The notes beneath the pieces are model-generated. The model had not been told where the DNA came from. It was given only the letters and a program-made list of their open reading frames with translations, and ran no database searches. From Planctomycetales bacterium (GTDB lineage Bacteria; Planctomycetota; Planctomycetia; Planctomycetales; Planctomycetaceae): 64,000 bases of DNA. How positions within the stretch are numbered: the stretch's first letter is position 1; each line of letters opens with the position of its first letter. Shown here in pieces: positions 56,912-64,000 of this stretch. The translations under genes and the position numbers were made by a program. The DNA is taken from NCBI GenBank assembly GCA_026400835.1, contig JAPLOA010000049.1:1-64000 (forward strand). The letters are read 5' to 3'.

Positions 56912-57658
56912 TCATTGCCAGACCGGTGTTTCCTCGTCACTGACGTATCGCTGCAGGATCTGATTGGGACGGTATCGATTCTTGTAGTTCATCGATCCGC
57001 AGTCCTGAATATAGTAACCCATGTACAGCCACTGCCGTCCGTGAGCTCGGCCTTCTTCAATCTCACGCAGCACGGAATACGTGCCCAGTCCGTCGCTGCG
57101 AAGTTCAGGATCGTGGAAAAAATAAATACTGGACATCACGTTCCGCGTCACATCGACCAGGCCAAGTCCGATGAGTTTTCCATCACGGCGATACTGAAAC
57201 TCTCGCGCGAATGAAAAACTCCCATCAACAAACGAATCGAAATAATGAGCGGCATCGATCTCTCGAAACGGCCACTGGCGACGATGGTGCATATCGAGAT
57301 GATAGCGGTTGTAAAGTGACAGATGTTCGGGGCTGACCGTCGGTCTCTGGGTGATCAGTTCTGTCTCTTCAATCCCGGTGCGAATCCGTCGCTGGCTTTT
57401 GGATGCCTCGAATTCGCTCAGGACGACTCTCAGGCTTTGGCAGGCAGAGCAGGCCGCACATGTTGGACGAAACAGAGTCCTGCCGAATCGACGCCAGCCT
57501 CGCGACAAAAGCTGCTCATAACGAGCCTCCGTCAGCTTGTAGGCCAGACGATACGTCATTTTCGCGGTTTGGCCCGGCAGATAGGAGCAGGGCGTGGGAG
57601 TTCCTTCGATTTCCAGCTCTCCGGAAGGCTCGTCGCGTGATAAGTCGTCATTGACCAT
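56912..57658 (-). CDS. bpt: Aspartate/glutamate leucyltransferase (Bpt, ATE family)
   Basis: This 248-residue aminoacyl-tRNA-protein transferase of the arginyl/leucyl transferase family has N-terminal 'CSYLPGQTAKMTYRLAYKLT', the cysteine cluster 'RPTCAACSACQSLRVVLSEF', and a GNAT-like C-terminal domain with 'DGKLIGLGLVDV' and 'LYMGYYIQDCGSMNYKNRY'. Such enzymes add Leu from Leu-tRNA to N-terminal Asp/Glu of proteins, marking them for ClpAP through the bacterial N-degron pathway. It is a single gene, divergent from trpD. Confidence 0.88.
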   Translation of the reverse strand: MVNDDLSRDEPSGELEIEGTPTPCSYLPGQTAKMTYRLAYKLTEARYEQLLSRGWRRFGRTLFRPTCAACSACQSLRVVLSEFEASKSQRRIRTGIEETELITQRPTVSPEHLSLYNRYHLDMHHRRQWPFREIDAAHYFDSFVDGSFSFAREFQYRRDGKLIGLGLVDVTRNVMSSIYFFHDPELRSDGLGTYSVLREIEEGRAHGRQWLYMGYYIQDCGSMNYKNRYRPNQILQRYVSDEETPVWQ

Positions 57659-57824
57659 AGTAAACTTTTCGAAACGACATCGCTGGTTTCGGGCTGCTGA
57701 GTAAGAGAGACTGCCGCGACACCAGAACGACTGGTGCCGTTTCTGAATTGTTGGACGATCGCCAGAATCATTCTACTGACTGAGCTGATCGCCTTCTGAA
57801 ATCGTCCGAATTGAATGAATCGAA

Positions 57825-58856
57825 ATGAACGAAACTCTGAAGAACGCTGTCGACCTGCTGCTTCTAAGGCAAGATCTCACCGATGCCGACGCCTGCCAGT
57901 GCATCGGCGCGATCATGGATGGACAATGCGATCCAGTCGATATTGCCTCCTTTCTGACGGCCATGGCCTGCAAAGGTCCGGTTGCCGATGAAATCGTCGG
58001 GGCCGCTCGTGCGATGAGACGGCGAGCTGCCCCGATTGTCACATCGCGTCAACATCTGCTGGACACCTGCGGAACCGGGGGAGATCGCCTGCATACATTT
58101 AATATCAGCACGGCGACAGCAATCCTGGCGGCGGCTTGCGAAGTTCCTGTCGCGAAGCACGGCAATCGCAGCGTTTCGAGTTCCAGCGGATCCGCCGATG
58201 TGCTGGAAAGCCTGGGCGTGAATATTACGTTGACTCCCGAAGCGGCTGGTCGCTGTCTTGACGAAGTCGGCATCGCCTTTTGTTTCGCACCATTGATTCA
58301 CGGAGCGATGAAGCATGCCGCACCAGTCAGAAAACAACTTGGCTTCCCGACGATCTTTAATCTTCTGGGGCCTCTGACAAATCCTGCCGGCGCAGAATAT
58401 CAATTGCTGGGAGCCAGCTCGTTTGCTCGCGCGGAACTTCTGGCCACTGCGTTGGCCGCGTTGGGAGGGCGTCGGTCGATTGTCGTCTGTGGCAACGATG
58501 AACTGGATGAAGTCTCACTGTGGGGCACGACGCGCGCATTCGAAATCCTCGACGGCCAGGTGACTCTACATCACTGGACGGCGGCTTCGTTTGGCTTACC
58601 TGAATGTTCCGTGGCTGCCCTGCGAGTCAGCTCGGCGGCGGAAAGCGGAGCCGTCATTCAGTCAATTTTCCGCGGCACAGCGCCACTTCCCGCGTCTGTG
58701 GTTCTGGCGAATACAGCCGCGGCGATGTTGGCGTGTGAGCGAGTGACTGATCTGAAAAACGGAGTAAAACTTGCCTCCGATGCCATTCACTCCGGCGCGG
58801 CTCTGAGAACTCTGAATCATCTGATCGAATGGACAAGAGCTCAGGGTCAGAACTGA
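57825..58856 (+). CDS. trpD: Anthranilate phosphoribosyltransferase
   Basis: This 343-residue enzyme joins anthranilate and PRPP in tryptophan synthesis. The glycosyltransferase family 3 N-terminal helical domain (1-70) is followed by 'LDTCGTGGDRLHTFNISTAT' (PRPP/Mg-binding GTGGD), 'KHGNRSVSSSSGSADVLESL', 'CFAPLIHGAMKHAAPVRKQL' and 'FNLLGPLTNPAGA'. All family motifs are present and the length is standard. It is not next to other trp genes. The downstream gap (58857-59104) holds no gene. Confidence 0.95.
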   Translation: MNETLKNAVDLLLLRQDLTDADACQCIGAIMDGQCDPVDIASFLTAMACKGPVADEIVGAARAMRRRAAPIVTSRQHLLDTCGTGGDRLHTFNISTATAILAAACEVPVAKHGNRSVSSSSGSADVLESLGVNITLTPEAAGRCLDEVGIAFCFAPLIHGAMKHAAPVRKQLGFPTIFNLLGPLTNPAGAEYQLLGASSFARAELLATALAALGGRRSIVVCGNDELDEVSLWGTTRAFEILDGQVTLHHWTAASFGLPECSVAALRVSSAAESGAVIQSIFRGTAPLPASVVLANTAAAMLACERVTDLKNGVKLASDAIHSGAALRTLNHLIEWTRAQGQN

Positions 58857-59104
58857 CCAGTCGAGGTTAATCCGGCAGACAGACGCGATGCACGGAGCAA
58901 GGCCCCGATCAGTTGGGATCATAGAAATCGTGAGACTGTACAAAGCTGCAGAGGGATCTGATAAAGTCGGACCGAAGTGTGCAGGCGGCTGCTGAAGGAA
59001 TCGGGGTTGGGGAAACTCGCAGACAAATCATGCTGGTCGCTGACTCTTGATCGTTTAGTTCTGTAAGTTCTCCGTTAAAGACAGCAGGTTTCAGGAATCA
59101 CAGA

Positions 59105-60007
59105 GTGGCAAGCGGAACGTCTCAGTTTACATCGCTCTTCGATAATGCCCTGCTGAATCAGATTGAGCGGATGAGGCTGCGGCCGATTCGTCGCCTGACC
59201 AATCGCAGTCGTGGGGAGCATCTCTCCGGCAAAGGCGGTAGCAGCACCGACTTCGCGGACTATCGAGATTACGCGGCCGGAGACGACTTGCGATATGTCG
59301 ACTGGAACATCTTCGCTCGCCTGCGACGTCCCTACATTAAACAGTTTCAGCATGAAGAAGAGATGCATGTCGTGCTGCTGGTCGATGCGTCCACGTCAAT
59401 GCTGTTTGAAGACAAGCTGTTGCGAGCTCGACAAGCAGCCGCCGCATTCGGAATTATGGGACTTTTAAACGTCGAACGCGTCAGCGCGTATGCGATTCAT
59501 TCCCAGCCGGAAAAGCCGTGGATGTTTCCGCCGGGCGCAGGAAGAACTCGTATTCGCCAGTTGCTGGCCTTTATGGAACAACTGGAAGGCGGCGGCAACG
59601 TGCCGATTGAAAAAGCCATCGAGACCATGCTGAGATTTCATCGAGGACGCGGTGTTGCGATCATCATTAGTGACTTCTTAACATTCGGCGATATCAGTCG
59701 TCCCATGAATATGCTCTACAGCTCCGGACTGGAAGTCTGGGGGCTGCAGATTCTTGCCGAGTCAGAAATTAATCCGAACGTTCAGGGGGATCTGCGATTC
59801 GTCGACAGTGAAACTCAGGAGACGCTCGACATCACAAACGCATCGGAATTACTGAACGTTTACCACGATCAGCGATTATGGTTGCAGAGTCAGCTCGATA
59901 CGATGTGTCGCAGTCGACAGGGACGGTTCCTGTCGGCCAGCTCCGGGTCATCCATTCAGTCGATCCTGTTTGATCAACTGTGTCGTCAGGGGTGGATTCT
60001 GCGATGA
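59105..60007 (+). CDS. DUF58 domain protein
   Basis: This 300-residue protein starts at a GTG with AGGA 8 bases upstream. It shows the DUF58 signature 'RGEHLSGKGGSSTDFADYRD', 'YAAGDDLRYVDWNIFARLRR' and a vWA-like stretch with 'VVLLVDASTSMLF' (DxSxS MIDAS). DUF58 proteins act with MoxR-type AAA+ ATPases and BatA-like membrane proteins in envelope or cofactor-insertion processes. Here the BatA-like gene follows with a 4-base overlap, but no MoxR gene lies between trpD and this gene. Confidence 0.9.
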   Translation: MASGTSQFTSLFDNALLNQIERMRLRPIRRLTNRSRGEHLSGKGGSSTDFADYRDYAAGDDLRYVDWNIFARLRRPYIKQFQHEEEMHVVLLVDASTSMLFEDKLLRARQAAAAFGIMGLLNVERVSAYAIHSQPEKPWMFPPGAGRTRIRQLLAFMEQLEGGGNVPIEKAIETMLRFHRGRGVAIIISDFLTFGDISRPMNMLYSSGLEVWGLQILAESEINPNVQGDLRFVDSETQETLDITNASELLNVYHDQRLWLQSQLDTMCRSRQGRFLSASSGSSIQSILFDQLCRQGWILR

Positions 60008-61884
60008 GATGGCCCAGCTTTGTCAATCTGTTTGGAGCCTGGTTCTTCCTCGCCCTGATCCCGCTGATCATTCTGTACTTCCTGAAACTGCGGCGGCCAA
60101 AGATGGAAGTTCCATCGCTGGTACTGTGGCAGAGCGTGGTCAATGACCAGCGAGTGAACTCGCCGTTTCAAAAGTTTCGCCGCAACCTTTTGCTGTTGCT
60201 GCAGATCCTGTTGTTGTGTCTGCTTGTGCTCGCATTGATGCAGCCGTTTCTATCTGCGGATGCTGAAGTGGCTCAGTATATGCCCGTGCTGATTGATTGT
60301 TCGGCCAGCATGGCGGCGATGGATGAGATCACCGGCAAGAGTCGCCTGGAACTTGTTAAAGAACAAGTTCGTGAGCAGATCGAAAGTTTATCCGGCGATC
60401 AGAAGATGTCTCTCTTTGCGTTTTCTGCGACCGGTCGCCGCCTGACAGATTTCACCAGTGATCGACGCCAGTTGTTGAAGGCTCTGGAATTGCTTGAGCC
60501 TTCCGACCTGCCCGGGCAGTTGGATGATGTGCTCCGTATGGCGGCCGCGTATACTCGCACGTTTCCTATTGAAACCGTCACGATTATGACGGACGGTAAT
60601 CTGCCCGATCAGGTCGATTTTGAATTGCCGTTTTCTTTGGATGTTCGACGAGTCGACGCTGGCGGTCCGAATGTTGGCATCACAGAGATGAGTGCTCGAC
60701 GCAGCGGGCCGCAGGATTGGGAAGTCTTCGTGCGAGTTTCGGGATCATCCGTCGATCTGCGCGGAGCCGAGTTGAAGTTCTTCGAGAACAATGTGGAAAC
60801 GAATACTCAGCCCATTGAGGTTTCCAATGAGGAAGCCGAGCGGTTGGTCTTTCCCGTTTCGTCGGCCGAGGCACGTTTGCTTGAAGCGAGACTGATTCCC
60901 ACCAGCTTTGATTCCATGGCTGTTGATAACAGCGTCTGGTTGACGCTGCCGGCCGCTCGACCGTTGAAAGTTTGGACCTCGCCTAAGCTCGCTTCGTGGC
61001 GGCATGCCATTCGAGTTCTCCCGAATATTGAACAGGAAGACGGGACCGACGAGCAGCCCAAAGGTTCTGACTACGATCTGATTATCAGTGATGCCGCCAA
61101 CCTTGGCGGCGTGATTGCACCGGTGCAGGTTTTTGTGGGAGTCATCCCGGACGATTTAAAGACGATGATCGAGGTGAAAGAGGACGTCGACTATGTTGTT
61201 GACTGGAATCGAACGGCTCCGTTTTTAAGACATGTGCAGCTCGCTGATCTGGAGATCGGTGAACAACCTCGACTTGCATCGGGGCTTAGTGCGAAGGAGC
61301 TGGAAGAGCTGGGGTATGAAGTGCTGATAGACGGGAAAGCCGGGCCTTTATTGCTGCAGCGGCGAGAGGGACTGAGTGTTTCGTATTGGTTTACGTTTCA
61401 TACGGATCGATCGACATTGCCGTATCGAGTTGGCTTCCCGATTATCGCGGCGAATGCTGTGGAGTCGGCTCTGAAGCAGGCATCTCTGTCGGAAGTATCT
61501 GCGGCCCCGACGGGAGTTCTTCCGGTGATCAGTGTCGAAGCGGATCGCAGCTACACAATCAAAACCCCGGATGGTCAGCAGATCCCGGCAACATCAACTC
61601 CGGCGGGAACTCTGTCAGGAATTCCAGCGGCAAAGGTCGGGCGATATGACATTCTCGACGGTAACGATGTCGCCACTTCGGTTGGAACAGGACTTCTGAA
61701 TACAACGGAGTCGTCATTGAAAGCCGTAGAAGCTTTGCGGTTTACGGAACTCACCGTTGCTGCGGAAAAATCGGACAAAATAGATTCTGATCAGCCTCTA
61801 TGGTGGACACTGGCTCTGCTGGCGTTCGGCGTCATGTTATTCGAATGGTGGTATTTTCAAAGAGCGCGAGGAGCCGCCGCATGA
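60004..61884 (+). CDS. BatA-type membrane protein with vWA-like domain
   Basis: This 626-residue protein starts at the ATG overlapping the DUF58 stop (ATGA). The N-terminal BatA domain has two helices ('LFGAWFFLALIPLIILYFLK' and 'LLLLLQILLLCLLVLALMQP') around 'LRRPKMEVPSLVLWQ'. A vWA domain (about 85-240) has 'VLIDCSASMAAMDE' (DxSxS) and 'TVTIMTDGNLPD'. A large periplasmic or cytoplasmic region follows, and a final helix ('LWWTLALLAFGVMLFEWWYF') lies near the C-terminus. It forms an operon with DUF58 and the next gene. Confidence 0.88.
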   Translation: MRWPSFVNLFGAWFFLALIPLIILYFLKLRRPKMEVPSLVLWQSVVNDQRVNSPFQKFRRNLLLLLQILLLCLLVLALMQPFLSADAEVAQYMPVLIDCSASMAAMDEITGKSRLELVKEQVREQIESLSGDQKMSLFAFSATGRRLTDFTSDRRQLLKALELLEPSDLPGQLDDVLRMAAAYTRTFPIETVTIMTDGNLPDQVDFELPFSLDVRRVDAGGPNVGITEMSARRSGPQDWEVFVRVSGSSVDLRGAELKFFENNVETNTQPIEVSNEEAERLVFPVSSAEARLLEARLIPTSFDSMAVDNSVWLTLPAARPLKVWTSPKLASWRHAIRVLPNIEQEDGTDEQPKGSDYDLIISDAANLGGVIAPVQVFVGVIPDDLKTMIEVKEDVDYVVDWNRTAPFLRHVQLADLEIGEQPRLASGLSAKELEELGYEVLIDGKAGPLLLQRREGLSVSYWFTFHTDRSTLPYRVGFPIIAANAVESALKQASLSEVSAAPTGVLPVISVEADRSYTIKTPDGQQIPATSTPAGTLSGIPAAKVGRYDILDGNDVATSVGTGLLNTTESSLKAVEALRFTELTVAAEKSDKIDSDQPLWWTLALLAFGVMLFEWWYFQRARGAAA

Positions 61885-64000
61885 GTCGACCGGTGCAGCG
61901 TGTTGAACTTATCAGCCGGAACGCGTTAGCGTCCGGTTCGTTCGCCTTTGAACGTGGGTGGTGTACGCAACTTGCGACAGCACTTCTGATGTTGTTGGTC
62001 TGGATTATTCCAGGCTTGAGCCTGGCGGCAGACAAGCCAATCGTCGGCCTGAAAATGGAGCTGATGTCGATTCGCAATCGATCCTCAGGCCCATTGCCGG
62101 TGCGTTTCAGACTGGAATACAACCAGCCGCAAATGCTGGAGGGTGATCTGCAGTTATCGATTTATGATGGCAAGGATTTCTATACAGCTGAGGATCTGAT
62201 TGCCAAGTTCCGATTCGATGACATCGTGCTGGTCGGCCAGGACTATCAGTTCAATGCAGTGTTGCCTCCGTTGCGAACATCGACGGTGCGAAACTGGTCG
62301 ATTGAAGCTGTGTTCATCACAGAGTCGGGGCAGATTCCACTCAGCTCCATCGTTGACAAACAAAATCCTCCGGAGGCATTTGATCTGATCACGTCGAATC
62401 CTGCAGAGCGAAGCGTGCTTCTGTGTTCCTGTTGTGCCGAGTCGATTGGTCAGAGTGCCAGTCAGAATCGTCGGTTTCTGGAAACTGCCTTGTCTCTGGA
62501 AAACTACAACCCATTGAATCAATCGGTGGAAGAGAAATCGCAGGCAACAGCTCAGGATGCAGCTGAGGCACTTGCCCCAAACATGGCTGGTCGATCGATC
62601 ATTAATTTTGCCGGACAATGGGTGGCTCGCGATCTTCCTCTCGATCCTCTTTCGTATTGTGCTTTCGACCTCGTCCTGCTTTCCGACGGCGCTTTGGCCC
62701 GATTGAATCAGGGTCAGATGGACGGATTGTCAAAGTGGGTACGAGCCGGGGGCAGCGTCTGCATTCTGCCTGACGCTCCCATGAAGCCTATGCATCTGGA
62801 GTTTCTTAGAACATTGCTCGGAAAACAGCAGAGTGATGCCACAGACCTGACTTTGGATGATGAAGGGCGATTGCTTGTCGTCAGCGACGAGAACGAGCCT
62901 GTGCTGATGAACCATTATGGACTTGGACGAGCCTTGATATTTCCGGCTGTTGATAACCTCGAACAGCGTCTGGGCAAAGAAGATCTCGGGCAGGTCGTTG
63001 CGTTTCTGTGGAAGGTTCGCCGGGACAGCGGCATCTGGAAGGGTGAAAAGTGGTCCGAGGCGGCGTACATGGATTGGCTTCGAGAATCAGGAATCGATGT
63101 GCAGACGGATCCAAATGGTGTCTACATCACGGATGAGACTCTCAGGAGCAGTGAGAGAAAAAGTTTTCTTCTGCCCTTGCTTATGCGATCCGAAAATGGG
63201 CGTCATTACTTTAATGTTTCGCATCTTGAAAGTTATCTGGGTGGGGCAGATCGACTGAATCCGCGCACCGAACCTCTGCTGTCATTTGGTGAGCAACTTC
63301 TGCTGCCGGAAGACGTGGAGATGGTTCCAACCTCGGTCATCGCACTGATCCTTGCCGGATATGTGTTAACCATCGGGCCCGTCGATTATTTCCTGCTTGG
63401 CTGGCTGAGGCTTCGGAAATATACGTGGGTCGTGTTTCCGATCGTCACGATTTGCTTTACCTTTCTGACGATCGCGGTCGCTCATGATTATATGAGCAGC
63501 GAAGATACCGGTGGACGACTTGTGATTACCGATGTTGTGGACAACGGAATTCCTGCGCGTCAAACAGTTCTGGAGACGCTGTTCCTCGGAGCAAAAACGG
63601 AGATCACAACAAACCACACATCACAACTTGTGGTTCAGGCTGAAGATTCCTTCACGACGGCCGACTGGGTGAACAATTATGGCAATCGCCCCGAACGCAA
63701 GTCTGATACTCCACTGAACTATTCAGGTCACTTTCCTCAAAACTATACAATCCTTCAGGAGGTACAGCAGTGGTCACCAGTTTCACTTCGTACGCTGTCG
63801 CTTGAGCCTGAAGGTGTCAAACTTCCTTCGATCGACTGGAGCGACTCAACATTGGTGACGACACTCGAGGGAAATATTCGACTGAAAGCCGCTTTGAGTC
63901 AAAATCAGATCCCGATCCATTCTGCGGTGATCTACCACAACGGGAATCAGCAGGCACTTGTGGGACAGTTTCCCCCGGCATTTCAAGCTGGTTCGGGCCA
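61881..64000 (+). CDS. Large membrane protein of the DUF58/BatA operon (3' end outside window)
   Basis: The frame starts at the ATG overlapping the BatA-like stop (ATGA) and stays open to the window edge, so at least 706 residues are encoded. An N-terminal signal helix ('LATALLMLLVWIIPGLSLAA') leads to an extracytoplasmic beta-rich region ('SGPLPVRFRLEYNQPQMLEG'). A middle domain with 'LLSDGALARLNQGQMDGLSK' and 'WVRAGGSVCILPD' resembles the class-I glutamine-amidotransferase-like fold common in this operon type. Two helices follow (about 490-545, 'VIALILAGYVLTIGPVDYFL'). No catalytic Cys triad is seen. It probably forms a membrane complex with its neighbours. Confidence 0.75.
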   Translation, partial: MSRPVQRVELISRNALASGSFAFERGWCTQLATALLMLLVWIIPGLSLAADKPIVGLKMELMSIRNRSSGPLPVRFRLEYNQPQMLEGDLQLSIYDGKDFYTAEDLIAKFRFDDIVLVGQDYQFNAVLPPLRTSTVRNWSIEAVFITESGQIPLSSIVDKQNPPEAFDLITSNPAERSVLLCSCCAESIGQSASQNRRFLETALSLENYNPLNQSVEEKSQATAQDAAEALAPNMAGRSIINFAGQWVARDLPLDPLSYCAFDLVLLSDGALARLNQGQMDGLSKWVRAGGSVCILPDAPMKPMHLEFLRTLLGKQQSDATDLTLDDEGRLLVVSDENEPVLMNHYGLGRALIFPAVDNLEQRLGKEDLGQVVAFLWKVRRDSGIWKGEKWSEAAYMDWLRESGIDVQTDPNGVYITDETLRSSERKSFLLPLLMRSENGRHYFNVSHLESYLGGADRLNPRTEPLLSFGEQLLLPEDVEMVPTSVIALILAGYVLTIGPVDYFLLGWLRLRKYTWVVFPIVTICFTFLTIAVAHDYMSSEDTGGRLVITDVVDNGIPARQTVLETLFLGAKTEITTNHTSQLVVQAEDSFTTADWVNNYGNRPERKSDTPLNYSGHFPQNYTILQEVQQWSPVSLRTLSLEPEGVKLPSIDWSDSTLVTTLEGNIRLKAALSQNQIPIHSAVIYHNGNQQALVGQFPPAFQAGSG

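Overview
The window looks like a chromosomal segment of a planctomycete (class Planctomycetia, probably order Planctomycetales). The evidence is the set of near-diagnostic gene families: a PSCyt1/DUF1549/DUF1553 cytochrome-type protein, a DUF1501 protein, a PVC-type CxxCH haem protein with HEAT-like repeats, a YdjY-domain protein, an LRR lipoprotein, a FlgI-like protein fused to HEAT repeats, a DUF58/BatA-like cluster, and many short palindromic intergenic repeats. Genes are dense, lie on both strands and often overlap by 4 bases (ATGA/GTGA).

Layout. 1-1436 is the tail of a DNA phosphorothioation (dnd) operon: the 3' part of dndD, dndE, and a coupled HARE-HTH gene. A tRNA(CAU) follows at 2100-2173. 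Its 3' half is repeated exactly (49 bp) at 12115-12163, which bounds a 9,986-bp integrated element. The element carries a tyrosine integrase, a family-A DNA polymerase with intact proofreading motifs, a primase-helicase-like protein, a probable OB-fold ssDNA-binding protein, a zinc-ribbon protein, an excisionase-like HTH protein, an unknown 423-residue protein, one opposite-strand membrane protein, and about 1 kb of repeat-rich non-coding DNA. No capsid, portal, terminase or conjugation gene is visible. It therefore looks like a satellite-like, replication-competent integrative element.

12.3-31.6 kb holds chromosomal genes: a CocE/X-Pro peptidase-type hydrolase, an LRR lipoprotein, murD, an acyltransferase, rpsU, host DNA polymerase I (proofreading motifs apparently lost), a five-gene lipid-modification operon (FAD amine oxidase, DUF1365, two cyclopropane-fatty-acid-synthase-like methyltransferases, DUF1295) with a divergent MerR/B12-like regulator, and a large DUF1549/DUF1553 protein. 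32-48 kb holds an FtsX-type permease, a YdjY protein, an all-alpha toroid protein with a C-terminal LamG-like domain, DUF1501, the PVC haem protein, holB, a PQQ-propeller protein and an HTH-receiver protein. 48.9-64 kb holds smc, an acidic protein, the FlgI-HEAT lipoprotein, a Flp-pilin-like peptide, bpt, trpD, and a DUF58 / BatA-like / large membrane protein operon that runs off the window.

The most unusual material is the tRNA-integrated element: its own replisome, its degenerate and tail-swapped primase-helicase with a GTCGAC cluster, and its repeat block. Next come the dnd-linked HARE-HTH gene and the regulator of the lipid cluster, whose B12-ligand histidine appears to be replaced by tyrosine.
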